DNA from: Glandiceps talaboti
Lineage: Eukaryota > Hemichordata > Enteropneusta > Spengelidae
DNA length: 62,000 nucleotides
Assembly: GCF_964340395.1 (NCBI RefSeq)
Contig: NC_135558.1
Span: 5,592,501 to 5,654,500, forward strand
Reading direction: 5' to 3'
Shown: positions 1-27,535 of the stretch, piece by piece
How the letters are laid out: every line of letters begins with the position of its first letter
Position numbering within the stretch: the stretch's first letter is position 1
The notes under the pieces: generated by a model
Databases searched by the model: none
Seen by the model: only the letters and a program-made list of their open reading frames with translations
Told to the model about the DNA's origin: nothing
Position numbers and translations under genes: made by a program

Positions 1-1053
1 TCGCTGTCGATTTTCGAGTCATGATAGTTTCCATCTGCTAAAAAGAGAACAGAAAATTGGATATAATTACTGGCAGAAATTTGAATTTGTTGTCAGATAT
101 GCATTAGCTCGATATCGAATGTTAACGAATCTAATTTGGTGTGTGTGTCTGTGTTTCTGTCTGTCGATGTAAGTGATTTGTAAATCAATTGAGACAATTC
201 GTTTATGATAAATAAATAAATAAATAATGTTTTTACCTGGATATTGTTCACAATTGTTCCCGTTTATACGACTGTTAATTGCTGTGGTGTCATTCATCAT
301 TCCATGTCTTGTGTGTCAGAGTTTGTATAGGTTTTCGAGGCATTCCACTGTTTGATTACTTTGACCAATCAGAGTTTGTCTTTCTGTCTTCAGAATTCAG
401 GTTTAGGGCACAAATTGATAACTTTGTGACGTCACATCCGCTAGTTAGACCAGCAAATGTTTTACAAGTTCAGGTCCTTTATATTATAGTATAGAAGTCA
501 CAGTACGGTGAGATCAATCCAATATTAAAATGCATTTTCATGAAGTTCCTGACTTGTTATCACTTTTATCGATGCAATTTCGTGACTTTATAGTGGTTCC
601 CGTATCATTGTCTTAAGCCCAGTACAGTAGGGAGTGATCTTCAAAGGAACTTTGTTCATGCAGTTTGATTTCAGATTCCTCAAAAGTCTTGGTGATGACC
701 AATTTGATTGGTCGACGGCTGAACTACACATCAACGTCACTTCCGGACGACATTGTCAATGCAAACAAAGCGAAATAATCATCTAGATGCATTCGTTGGG
801 GTTTCTCGTTCAAATAACACATCTAGAATCGTTACAAAAGTTTGTCGGGAATCGCAGGCAGTGACGTAATTGATTAAGTACTAAATTTAACCCAGATAAC
901 AAAAGTATCCAACATACGGTATAAACTACCTTTTTGCCCAAAGTCCGTTAAATCAATGCAAACCCAAAAATTTAGTGATTTCTAACTGTAATCTTAAAAC
1001 ATTCGTTGAAGAAGTCTCCATAGTGCTGTTATAGTTCTGCATAGTTTAAAATT
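1..1053. other. 3' flank of BarH-like gene, no feature recognised
   Basis: This AT-rich sequence lies downstream of the BarH-like stop codon and should contain its 3' UTR and flank. I saw no canonical AATAAA or ATTAAA on the minus strand close to the stop, so the transcript end is not placed. The only simple repeat seen is a short AAAT run near 207-226. The small open frames here resemble no protein I recognise and are probably chance. Confidence 0.5.
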
Positions 1054-11730
<10,677 letters not shown>

Positions 11731-13446
11731 TATGAATACGATTATAAGGTTTCAAAGGATTTGAAAAATACGGCGATGATTGAAAGAAAATGTTTCAGGA
11801 GAGTTGACGTGACTTGGTAACAACACACCGCGCACTACCGTTCCCAGTCTTATGATCTCGGGAGAACCCTCTGTGTGTTGAACTGTGTGAATACGTACAG
11901 ATTCCGTTGCTGCTCCAACAACCACAACCAACGAATACTACTGCATATTACACCTAGAAAATATAAGAAGAAGTATGAAATGAACGGATGCAGAAATATG
12001 GAAATAAATTCACGTTTAGAAAATCTTCCATCTTCGATGTAAAATTGAAAACGATGTAATCTATAGATGTGGAAAACTATTACTATTACAGAAAAAAACA
12101 CAACTTCTTGTTAATTCGATTCTTACAGTGATGTAAAACAGCTATTAAATGCTTGTCGGTCAATAGTACATCTCAAGATATCGCTATTGAGTACTTTGTT
12201 GTCGGCTCTTACTCGAAACAAATTAGAGAGTAGCTGTATACAAGCAAGACCAAGCTATTGCCATATTCGTATAGGTGACTGTCTACCGATAACTATAATC
12301 TATATTACAACTGACAGCTTGGCTTCTGAATAATGCACAGCTTTATTCACCCAAGCCAATGAGAGTTCGTGTCTGCTGATACGGAACGCCCTCTGTTTTC
12401 AATGCACGGACTATTTTCATCGAAGGGATCAAACAAGAAGCTGGTCACGTGATGGGGAAGCTGCGAACAAAAGAATATTTTCAACACAGATTTGTGACTT
12501 GGGTCTGGATGTGATAGGCTGTTCTATCGAGTGGTGTCAATGACTAGCCGATTATCAACCAACTGTGGACTTATGTTGAGTTGGGTCAGAACAAATACTT
12601 TTTCCCCCTAAAACGTCCATAATACCACGTACCCATATCTTTTCTTACCTCGACAAATCAATTTTCGAGAAGTGAAATGCGTATTGAGGTTGATGTTTTC
12701 AAAAATTCTTTTCTATCACAAGAAACTTTTTAAAATAGCTTTTATTGTTAAAATAATTACAATCAAAACACATGTCTTTTTTTATAATGAAATAATTTTC
12801 GGGAAATAAACTTGGAAATAGTGTCAACGCAACTTTATATCCTACTTCGTTGACATTTTTTCTCTGTATTATACCCGCGAATCTATGCCATTTCACCTTG
12901 TTATGTGTTAATTTGATGTATGTTGTGTTCAGAATTGTATCTTCTACGCCATTTGAAATATCGTGTGGTGACTAGACACAGGATCAATGCAAAAGAATAA
13001 CACACACACATATCCATAACAGTAGTGTGTTACAACATTGTCTGGATTCAAACACTGCCTTTCACATTGGTGGTTCAAGGTAAACATGTCCACAGTTTAA
13101 CATTCAATGCAGTATACTCACAAGTCGATTTAGATAACAGCTCAAACAAAATTAATACAAATTAATACAAAAATAAAAACAAATTTCGTAAATCCCTTTT
13201 TTTATTTGTTTGACTGAGCCCTGGCTTGAAAGAAAAACACAGATGTACACTTAACGAGAAAGATTTGAATGGGTAAGGATTGGGAATGTATTGTGTATGG
13301 AGGTTGGGACATACAGCAATCTAAAAATGAAACATTAGGTTGATAGTTGTGATGATAGGTGGGGGGTGAACGAGTAAACATGGACAGATTGTTTTCCAAA
13401 GGCTGCAAGATGAGTGTAACATGAGCACAGAGAAGGGTCGGGGATA
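11731..13446. other. 5' flank of BarH-like gene, no gene seen
   Basis: The 5' UTR and promoter of the homeobox gene should lie here, but I saw no TATA box at a convincing place and the transcription start cannot be fixed. The minus-strand frames at 11850-12101 and 12699-12896 look like chance ORFs. Much of the segment is AT-rich. Confidence 0.5.
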
Positions 13447-13448
13447 GT

Positions 13449-13449
13449 G

Positions 13450-13481
<32 letters not shown>

Positions 13482-13762
13482 TGTATGTATGTATGTATGT
13501 ATGTATGTATGTATGTATGTATGTATGTATGTATGTATGTATGTATGTATGTATGTGTGTGTGTGTATGCATGTATGTATGTATGTATGTATGTGTGTGT
13601 ATGTATGTATGTATGTATGTATGTGTGTGTATGTATGTATGTATGTATGTATGTATGTATGTGTGTGTATGTATGTATGTATGTATGTATGTATGTATGT
13701 ATGTATGTATGTATGTATGTATGTATGTATGTATGTATGTATGTATGTATGTATGTATGTAT
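13449..13762. repeat. TATG tetranucleotide array, about 310 bp
   Basis: Nearly pure TATG array, interrupted by short TG runs at several points. Open frames of up to 142 codons exist in all three forward frames only because four is not a multiple of three and the unit has no stop; they encode repeated MYVC. Confidence 0.98.
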
Positions 13763-16489
13763 TCGTACCCTTTAGTGCTACCTCAATGTATCAACTTCTG
13801 TTGTCTTTAAGTTATCATCGAGGTATTCCTGCAAACCCCATTTCCACCATTTCCACATCTTATATATTGTTTTAATATAAAGGACTAATCTAAATTCATC
13901 CAGTTCATGATTTCAATTCTCTGGTCAACAGAATACGCATGTCGCGATGGTTGCAAATGTTTGAGTCAATCGAAAGAGTCATGACAGAGTTTATGAAAAA
14001 AAAGAAAACAACTGTTTTGACGTACAAGTCGTTGAATATAACGTGACATTGATTCAACCTCCTTAACTTATTTTACAAACCGTTGTTAGGTGTAAAAGAA
14101 GGGGAGGGGTGACGCAGTGATACGATGGTGACGTTTTTGATCTCGACAACTAATACATGGATGGGAACATTTGATCATTCCAAAGGAACTTAAAGAAGTC
14201 GCAGACATGATTATGAAGCTGACACAAAAGCCACAAAAACATCAAAATCGGGTCATGTTGCCATACAAGTTTTATGTTTCACCTTACCTCTTTTACAGAA
14301 CTTAGATGCTAAGAAATTGTGGCGCGAAAGGTCAAAAGTTGGTTCAGTAAATTTTTTATTGTCTGTGGGCGCTTAGAGAGAATTCATGACTGAATACATT
14401 TTATTGTAGACTTGGACAAACACTGAAGTGCCGCTTTTTTTAAAAAACAGAACAATTATCACGCTTTCATTGATAAGCTGCTAACTAATACATATAGCAA
14501 CGATCTCTTCAAATTATTGTGTGTCCACCTGCTTGCAAACCCTCAGTCTTATTGATACGATTTTAACTAGTTTGTTTTTTCAATCTCCAAACAAAACTGA
14601 CTCCATGTATATTGAAACAAAGAGGGTGCATCCTAATGAGGCAGTCTAGAGGATTACAGCAGATCGCATTTCTCAACGACAAAGAGGATGGTGCCAAACT
14701 ATATGCAAATCCTTGGGTCATCATGGAGGAAACGGTGTGTAGGCATTTTGTTAAATTTAGTGAGAACAGGCACGTATTACTCTAAGAAAGCAAAACTCCA
14801 TTTTGCAATTAAGTTCTCTATGGGTACTAAGTAGACCTGGTTGTTGTAATGGCATGAACGCTATTATACCCGACAAAGTGATTGGTTGGATATTGGTGTT
14901 GAAGATTTAACTTTTTACTTGCACAAATTGAAGTTCGACTGTAACTGACTCAAACACAATGTCATTGCATTCTAACGTTAACATTTCAACTAACACTGTT
15001 ATAAAGACATCAATAACAGTACGTGACATCCATAGCCCTGCTCAGAAATATGACATTGCTGGTCTTACCAGGTACATTTGAGGTTAAAGACATGAGTATA
15101 TATATACAATCTAAGCAATCTAAACTTCTCGTCCTTAATTAAAAGCAGAAAAATGTCTTCAATATCAAGTAGAAAATTGTCACAAACGATCACATTATAC
15201 CCGGATGACGTCGAGTAGTCAATTCACACTCTTAGGCATAACCCTACTCGAAATATGACATTGCTGATGCTACCAGGCTGAAGGCATAACATACACAAAT
15301 GTAAGCGATCTGAACTTCTCGCCCTCTTCTCCTATACACTTTAGTGTATTGTCAAAACATTTCCAATTACACCAGGATGCTATTATTTGACCCAAGTTAC
15401 CGATTAATTCACACTTTTCGTTCCCGAAATATATCGATTAACTTGAAAGATAAGTCGACTTTCTGTTGACGTAAACTTGATCATAATGTTTTGTTTATAA
15501 TGACAATTGATTTGTTTCACCAACAGGTGTCCTTTTATTTCAACCATGACTCATACTACATGAATATGAGACTATGTAATCCAAAATACAATCTCATAAG
15601 GAAGGCTTTCCTTTTGAAATTAGAGCCTTGAAATTTAGGTTATGTCATCAAGTCAAACGAACAATTTCAATCGATTGCAAATATATAAAGATAAAACATC
15701 CCGTAAAATGTGTATACTGGCACGCTGTTCACGATTTATAGCGGTAAAAGTTTTAAACTCCTGTTAGAAAAATAAAAGTAGTGTTAAATTGTTATAAGCC
15801 AAAACCAATAACTTCACGACCCGACAGTGACGTCAGCGACTACAGCATCGGACAATACCATCCAATAAGACAGTTTGTTAGTCTCACATAGTGGTCAATT
15901 TCAGATTATGTACTAATAAAAAGAGTTTGTTTAGTCCTTCGTTGCGAGGTCGACGAAATACAACTGAACTGTATTCCCAAGGAATATACGTCCCATGAGG
16001 GTGATAAACCGATCAAAAAAAGAAAACGGAACTTGAAATAGGTTCCTAACTAGTTAATTGGATCTTCAGTACTCCTTACTTCATCCTTTTTAAAAGAAAT
16101 CTCCACCACCTTTATAATCCCATTTCGAGTTCAATGAAATTCTGTGGTAGCTTTTATCTAGCAAACATAAAGAAATGCAATATGTCGCTTCTTTATTCCA
16201 TTGCTGGTGTTGCTTACTTCATCCACGTGTAAATTAAACTTCACTGCCATTCAATATTTCACTAGCTAGTTTATAAAACTATTCTAAAACTATTGAAATG
16301 TTAAAGTTTGCTAATCATTATAAAACATTTCAATAATTTAAAAGTTTATTTGTCAAAGTAAACCAGTTTTGTAATCGTAATCACCAAGCAATAATTATTC
16401 CAACCACCGAAATGAGGTTCATGTCTTTATATTTGTCTGTATCATTACCCTTTTATGTATATTACCATTTTTCTTTCTTCCTGTCTCTC

Positions 16490-16490
<1 letters not shown>
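13763..16490. other. Gene-free stretch containing a diverged duplication
   Basis: AT-rich sequence with no ORF of note. Its one structured feature is the tandem duplication at 15034-15422, listed separately. Confidence 0.5.
15034..15422. repeat. Diverged tandem duplication, unit about 206 bp
   Basis: The block starting AGCCCTGCTCAGAAATATGA at 15034 recurs as AACCCTACTCGAAATATGAC at 15240. Further matches follow in the same order: CATTGCTG...ACCAGG, AAGCAATCTAAACTTCTCG against AAGCGATCTGAACTTCTCG, ATTATACCCGGATG against ATTACACCAGGATG, and AATTCACAC. Copies differ by substitutions and small indels, so the duplication is old. No open frame spans it. Confidence 0.8.
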
Positions 16491-19529
<3,039 letters not shown>

Positions 19530-19560
19530 AGAGAGAGGGGCGGGCGGGAGGGAGGGAGGG

Positions 19561-22500
19561 GAAAGGAATGGATTCGTAAACTAACTGGGGAATAGACAAC
19601 TGGAAATAATATAGACATACAGATAGGCTAATAGAAAAAAAGGATACTAAAGAAATGATAAGAAATTTCGGTAGTTCTTATGAATTGTTACAAATTGTAC
19701 TAAAATGAAGATACTCCGTTTTCACACGTTTCGTTAAAATCTGAATATGACAATTACAAACTTCAAACCGCTGTCATGAATAATTTCAAACTTCAAAAGC
19801 CATGTTTTCATAAATATTCGTGTTGCCCATATTCTTTGTTCCCATTACAAGTAAATTCGTCTTTGTTTAAGACACGAAGTAAAGTGCTTATATTCAAAGG
19901 GTACGATTCCATCATAGTGATAACTCATAGGTGACAGAACAGCGCTTTGCCGGCAAAAAATTGACAGAATTTACAGAGCAGTTGGCGACTTTAATGGATC
20001 ACTGCCAATACTTGGGATAGTCATAGGCAAACAAAGCCATCGGAAATAGTCAATCCACGCTATCACTTGTCCATTTCAAATTTCAAGTAGGAAAATAGAC
20101 TTTGGTTTACATGGTTTACATAGAATTAGAAATCAACATCTCTAAAATTAAGTGAGGGATCACTGAGCACAAATGCGGTTCCCTTTTGACTCGACAAAGT
20201 GTAGTGACATTGTAATACCTCGACAAATTTTAACAGAAATATTCGGCTTGTCTTTTCTTTGGCGCCAAAATTGTAAAGAGGACACGGCAACAAAAAAAAA
20301 CTCTTGAATACTGAAATAGACACCGATTCGATAATGCGATCCAAAATCGAGATAAGAACGTCATGTACTTTTCATGTGAAACTGACATGATGACAATAAA
20401 CTGATAAATTTCATGATAAGTGTATATCAATGTTCCAACATGTTAAGTACAGACATAGTCCGTAATCAGATGGTTGGTCATGCTGGCGATTATTACCCCG
20501 TATTATATGTGCATTATCCAGCTATCAAGCCTTCATTGACATTCAGTGCAATGCCGTCATAAACTGCGATGCAGTCAGATACTCTTACATTATATCCCCT
20601 TGGGGCTTTTAGACCAAGAAAATTATAGCACCCCGGAGATAGCTCAGAAGGAGGCGTTTACGTCGATGCCGAGGCGACAAGTGAGTAACCAATGGTCGGG
20701 TAAAAATGTACTAACACGGAATAGGTCGCTGGAGACAGCAGAGATCGTATCTATGGACGAAGCTAACTTAAAAGTGTTTGCTTACTTCCAATCTCGTTTG
20801 AAACACTTCAAAACAACTTAGTTGTTCGCATGTCAGTTCGCTTTTCACTGGTCTTAGTCGTTGTGTTACCTTTCACTGCCAAAACAGTCCTTTTCTTTTG
20901 GTGGGTTAGGTTAAAAATGAAACGGTTTCTGTAGTTAGAATGCAAATTAAAATGGCAGCCATAACTTATATAGCTGTAAGGACATTCACCTTAATATCTA
21001 TGATTTCCAAATGAGGTGTAGACTCAGAAATAGTTTCCCCATATGATTTCTATTTTATCGATAAATCGAGAATCAACAAAGTTCGATTACTGATGACAAA
21101 AGATAACTTTTCCGCACAAACTTTTCAACAAAATTTTGAACAAAACAAAGATTTTGAACCGTAGCTGCAACGTTTTTTATTCGACTTTGGAACAAGCAGA
21201 GAAATCGAGCACTCTTTCCATATCATCTACAATGAAAGGGGCTCGCCTTATGTGTCAAGTACACGGCACCTCTGTGTCCTTACACGGGGCTTCACAGATT
21301 AGTTTGCATTAGTACCACACTGGACTTTTAACAATCCATAATGTATTTTTTTTTTCAAAATGTTGGCATGTAGAGAGTACATTTGGGATTTCATGATAAT
21401 CTATGGTTTTGGCCTTGATTTTACTGGATCAAAATAAAACACTCGGAACTATATGTCAATTTCATCGCAGTTATGATAATACGTATTTTGACAAGGCGCT
21501 AAAAAGTGAGCATCAGGGTTTTTTTCTCTCTTTTTTATTTCTAAATGTAATCTAATGTCAATGAGCAGGACAACACGCCAGAATTTTTAAAACTCCAAAG
21601 TCCTTCATTTTTACTTTTAAACATTTTTTAATTTGTGACTTTTTAAAAGAAAATTACGGATGGTAATATTAGTTGTCAAATTGGTAGAACAGTTTTGATA
21701 AAATATCCTGGATAAAGTTACCATAATTATACTATGCGTGAACTTTAAAGGCCGTTACAATTATAAAAAGTTCGTTTTCTCTGTAACAACGTTGAGGAAA
21801 AAAACGAACAGATTGCGAAGTTTGTGTACATACTCATTCCCGTAAGTTATTAGAAAAAGTTATCTTTACTTTGCTATTCAAATTCTCTTTAATGTTGGAT
21901 GTTAGGAGTTGGCTCATAAATTAGGACTGATAATAGATATAGAATTGTATTACATACGTGTGTCTGTCAATTCACTCCATAAGCGAGGACACGAATGAAG
22001 ACAAATCGTCCGAACCGCGATCTGTTCTCTTCTGTCTCTATAGTCAAACACAGTCAGTAGGCAGATAGATGAAGCTTTTATGGATGAGAGATCGGGTTGC
22101 ATGGGACATGGTTGCACTGTCATAATCACCGACCCAATGAACTTAGACGTACACAAAACAAACTTATCATTACTCGTATACTTGACTTGCACACTAGAAG
22201 GAGGACTGCAGCTTATAACGCTAAAAGTTTACGGGTGGAAGGAGGGGTACAAATCATAAACTTCAACGTTGTACTCGCTGTTCTCAAAATGCACACTCGC
22301 TCAAAAAAAACGAAAGCAAATTAGAAAGCAACTCATGTCACATACTGATATTTAAAACAGTGGTGTAGTTTTTTTGATAAACTACATGAAACTATAATGC
22401 TTCAAATAAGATTCGTAAAATACATTTTTGTTGCATTCCATTTTCTTGTGTCAGACTCTTGAGTCGACAATTTATAACAACGTGGACACGTATACTTCAG

Positions 22501-22772
22501 CTCTGTTACAAAGCATTTGAAGAGATTTAGTGATATACTTTTTTTAATTTATTTAATAATGTTTGGTTTTAATACGAAAGGGATGTTACATCTTGTTATA
22601 CAATTGTAAACGCCAAAACACACACGATCACATGGTAGAGTTAACTATAAACTGATGACATACTATAAACTGACCAGATGATGCTTTGTTATAACAGAAC
22701 GACAGCTAGTCCGAATTTCTGGAAATCCTTTGAGTTGAGTTTTGTTGACAACATCCAGTTTGCATGAGTTTA
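19561..22772. other. Gene-free stretch
   Basis: No gene recognised. The 91-codon plus-strand frame at 20546-20821 is the least repetitive ORF here but matches nothing I know and lacks flanking splice or regulatory evidence. Confidence 0.5.
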
Positions 22773-22813
22773 TACATACATACATACATACATACATACA
22801 TACATACATACAT

Positions 22814-22853
<40 letters not shown>

Positions 22854-22907
22854 ACATACATACATACATACATACATACATACATACATACATACACTTA
22901 CATACAT

Positions 22908-22978
<71 letters not shown>
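22773..22978. repeat. CATA / CA compound microsatellite
   Basis: Alternating blocks of CATA and CA; the final CA run is about 50 bases. A short GATC/GATT stretch (22978-23010) follows. Confidence 0.97.
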
Positions 22979-23820
22979 TCGATCGATCGATTGATCAATT
23001 GATTGATCGACCGGATTAAACAAATATACTGACGCTGTGATGGATTTAACTAAAGAAACAGCCTAGTTTCGTTGTGTGCTTTTCATTTCATCAAAAGACA
23101 CGTCGACGGTTTATAATTTTTGGTAGATGGTGAAGGAGTGTTATACCCGTATTGGACAAAAGAACACCAGTGTGTTTTATTAGAAAGAGATATCCGACTG
23201 TTGGGTTTTTGTACACATAAACCCGATTTATATTTTTCATAAATAAGGTTCTAAAGAGTGAAAGAAGTTGTAATAAAGCAATTAAAAGATAAAGAATAAG
23301 GCAAATGTGTCATCTGTTTGGTTGGTCATACGATTTGACCTTTGCCAAGGAACCATATCAGGATACAGTACAGGCGTGCATTCGTATTATCAGTCCCAAA
23401 AACGAGGGGTGTTAAAATACCTGTCAATCATACCTAGGAGTAACGCACGCACATGCGCAGTCCTCTATATCGAGCCCTTTTATAGAAAATGGGGCACCTT
23501 AACGTTTCCCGCAATTTTCGGAAGAAACTTGATATGAATGAATCTTTATTTCACCAAAGTTAAACAATAACGAAAGAAAAGACAAAAGTGTGAATACAAA
23601 AAAATGCTAATAAAATATATTAACTCTGGTGGGGACCATGGAAATAGGTAAGCATACCTAGTCGTGTCCATGATCCAACCTACTACTTAAATTATAATAC
23701 TTGATACGAGAAATAGTGAAATACAATGTAACTACTAAAAACTACTATTTACAAGAAATTTGAAAATGAAAATGATCGGAGTATTACTATTGGCATTTTC
23801 TTGCAAGGTTTTCATTTGCT

Positions 23821-23828
23821 TATTGTTA

Positions 23829-23923
<95 letters not shown>
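23821..23923. repeat. TTA trinucleotide array
   Basis: About 33 copies of TTA/ATT, almost perfect. Confidence 0.97.
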
Positions 23924-23924
<1 letters not shown>

Positions 23925-24463
23925 CTCCCAGTTTTTTAAACGGAGTGGTAAAACCCCTGATCGAAACTTTGCCATAAAAGATTGCTGACTTCGTGAAAGA
24001 CTCATAGAAACGTATGGTTCAGTGATATTATTGTATAAGCACTATGGACAAAATGGAGTGATTGACACTTCTCTAACATGGTGTTTCACTCACTCCACCT
24101 GTATTTTATTTGGCAATAGCATGAACAACATAAAAGGTATACAGAATCAGTCATATGTTGCTGCTAGTCGTTAAATATAAACACATACATCAAGGAATAC
24201 ACGACCAAACGTTTGCTTGGATACGACCTGCTTGTATATGTATTGCGATTGTTTCTGAGTAAGCTGTTCTTTATACTGAAATATGGCATTTCAAATGGGG
24301 TGGAAATCAATTGGAAATAAAAACAAACTGAAAAAAAGAAAAAAAAGAAACTGGCGTAGGTGAAAGCACATAGTTTGATCATTTGAATCCAGCATACCGT
24401 ATGGGACTAATTTGAGCTTTGAATTATTTCAGTTCAAAAGATGTGACCAAGAACAGTATACGG

Positions 24464-24567
<104 letters not shown>

Positions 24568-24600
24568 GTTTGGGGGGATTTTGGGGCGATTTGGGGGATA

Positions 24601-26004
24601 GAAAACTTTGAACATTATCCGTCATAGACCATTAACTTCCTATTTGTGGTCACGACAGTGGGTACATAAAGTTCTTTGGGTTTTTTGTCTTTTATTAATA
24701 ATTGACTCCAGTGGGTAAATGATACAATGTCTTACTTGCAAATCAATACATGTCAAATGAAAAAAAAAAGATGCAGGAGCAAGTATTAAATAAGATTTAA
24801 CAGTCTCTCAAACGCCTCCAGCTTTCTTACATTTGCATTCATTTCTTTCTCAATTTTATACCTCGAGTTAAATTCAAGCTTCAACATGTGGGTACATAAA
24901 GTTTGTGGCAATTCCTCTGACCCACTGCCAAAACCTTCTAATGATTGATCACAATAACTTTGTCGTCGATGCAACTGCAGGCTCTGTTTTGGTAATACTG
25001 TAATTTTTAACGCAAAATGTATCACTATAATAACAAAACCACAACAAAGCGAAAACAAACATTGCAGTTTTTTTTCAATATACTTGAATTTGATTACCTG
25101 TAGTATTCAACAAATCCAGCTAACATTTGGCGACCAATCCTGTTACTAATTGTGTCTAATATGATTTAAATTATTCAACTATATTTTTGGCGGACTTTTT
25201 TAAAAAGACTCTATTGCTTCCTTTAATTTAAGGGAATACTGTCAGATGGTGAACATTGAATGGAAATGTAATGGACTGAAAGAATTCCCTTTATTCTTTA
25301 TTTCCACGTTTGAACGAATTCAACGTGGGTTAATTCACCTTCAACAATTCCAAACCCGTGCACTCTGGTGCATATGTCCCTTTCTGACGCCGCTAAACAT
25401 ATACATTTTTTTGCGTAGGTAAGATTTCCGGTCGAAAGTATTTCTTTAATTATTGAATTTTTAGCCCTTTCCTTGTCCATTCTCATAAAAAAATGTTGTT
25501 CCTTAATGAACTGAAACCAAAATTTTATCGTAAAGCTAAAGTAAAAGTCTACACAATGTTACAGTAATGTAAGGAAGTATGGTCTAATTTTAGAAATATT
25601 CCATATTTTTTCACATATGTTTGTTGCTGAGTGCATGAAAACGAAAGTGTGAATGAAATGTATATAGAATAACTTGAATACAATTTATAATAGGGTCAAT
25701 ATGGAGTAAACAATCATGTTTTCAATTTACCTTTTACGTCCGAAACAAACGTGATTATTAAGTGACTACTTCACTGAGACACAGATTGTGAAAAAAACCT
25801 GTGTATTTCTGATGTTTGTTTGTTTTTACATCTTTACAAAGCTTGGAATGCTGTGGCGACCAGTTGGTACAGAAAAGAAACAATTACTCCATCAGGTGCC
25901 AAACTTTCTGGTTTAAATAAAGCCGTGATATTGTCATACAACGGAAGTCACGATTTTGAGAAATTATTGTTTGGTCGAAAGAAAAGACCTTTTTCACAAT
26001 ATAT
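24601..26004. other. Gene-free stretch before the minisatellite
   Basis: No gene recognised. The frame 25820-26044 runs into the first units of the minisatellite and ends there. Confidence 0.5.
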
Positions 26005-27535
26005 CTGTACCCTCTATAGTAGAATAGGTCTATACCCTCTATAGTAGAATAGATCTATACCCCTCTATAGTAGAATAGGTCTATACCCTCTATAGTAGAA
26101 TAGGTCTATACCCTCTATAGTAGAATAGGTCTATACCCCTCTATAGTAGAATAGGTCTATACCCCTCTATAGTAGAATAGGTCTATACCCCTCTATAGTA
26201 GAATAGGTCTATACCCTCTATAGTAGAATAGGTCTATACCCTCTATAGTAGAATAGGTCTATACCCTCTATAGTAGAATAGGTCTATACCCCTCTATAGT
26301 AGAATAGGTCTATACCCCTCTATAGTAGAATAGGTCTATACCCTCTATAGTAGAATAGGTATATACCCCTCTATAGTAGAATAGGTCTATACCCCTCTAT
26401 AGTAGAATTGGTCTATACCCCTCTATAGTAGAATAGGTCTATACCCCTCTATAGTAGAATAGGTCTATACCCCTCTATAGTAGAATAGGTCTATACCCCT
26501 CTATAGTAGAATAGGTCTATACCCCTCTATAGTAGAATAGGTCTATACCCCTCTATAGTAGAATAGGTCTATACCCCTCTATAGTAGAATAGGTCTATAC
26601 CCTCTATAGTAGAATAGGTCTATACCCCTCTATAGTAGAATAGGTCTATACCCTCTATAGTAGAATTGGTCTATACCCATCTATAGTAGAATAGATCTGT
26701 ACCCCTCTATAGTAGAATAGGTCTATACCCCTCTATAGTAGAATAGGTCTATACCCTCTATAGTAGAATTGGTCTATACCCATCTATAGTAGAATAGATC
26801 TATACCCCTCTATAGTAGAATAGGTCTATACCCCTCTATAGTAGAATAGGTCTATACCCCTCTATAGTAGAATAGGTCTATACCCCTCTATAGTAGAATA
26901 GGTCTATACCCCTCTATAGTAGAATAGGTCTATACCCCTCTATAGTAGAATAGGTCTATACCCCTCTATAGTAGAATAGGTCTATACCCCTCTATAGTAG
27001 AATAGGTCTATACCCCTCTATAGTAGAATAGGTTTATACCCCTCTATAGTAGAATAGGTCTATACCCTCTATAGTAGAATAGGTCTATACCCTCTATAGT
27101 AGAATTGGTCTATACCCATCTATAGTAGAATAGGTCTATACCCCTCTATAGTAGAATTGATCTATACCCCTCTATGGTAGAATAGATCTATACCCCTCTA
27201 TAGTAGAATAGATCTATACCCATCTATAGTAGAATAGGTCTATACCCTCTATAGTAGAATAGGTCTATACCCCTCTATAGTAGAATAGGTCTATACCCCT
27301 CTATGATAGAATTGGTCTATACCACTCTATAGTAGAATAGATCTATACCCCTCTATAGTAGAATTGATCTATACCCCTCTATAGTAGAATAGGTCTATAC
27401 CCATCTGTAGTAGAATATATCTATACCCCTCTATAGTAGAATATATCTATACCCCTCTATAGTAGAATAGATCTATACCCCTCTATAGTACAATATCTCT
27501 TGCCCCTCTATTGTAGTTAACACCTCTCTATAGTT
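26005..27535. repeat. 1.5 kb minisatellite, 26-base unit, about 59 copies
   Basis: The main unit reads CCCCTCTATAGTAGAATAGG followed by TCTATA (26 bases); a 25-base version lacks one C. Each unit contains the palindrome CTATAG. Variants include AGATC or TTGGTC for AGGTC and CCCATC for CCCCTC. Paired variants (TTGGTC then CCCATC then AGATC) recur about 103 bases apart (26661 and 26764), so some expansion was by multi-unit blocks. The last units decay after 27400. The unit carries stops in several frames and there are no unique spacers, so it is neither coding nor a CRISPR array. Confidence 0.98.

Noticed and set aside
13447-13875. 142-codon frame of repeated MYVC
   Set aside because: Direct translation of the TATG array; all three frames are open for the same reason.
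26005-27535. CRISPR-like array
   Set aside because: Units are contiguous with no unique spacers, and the context is an animal genome; it is a minisatellite.
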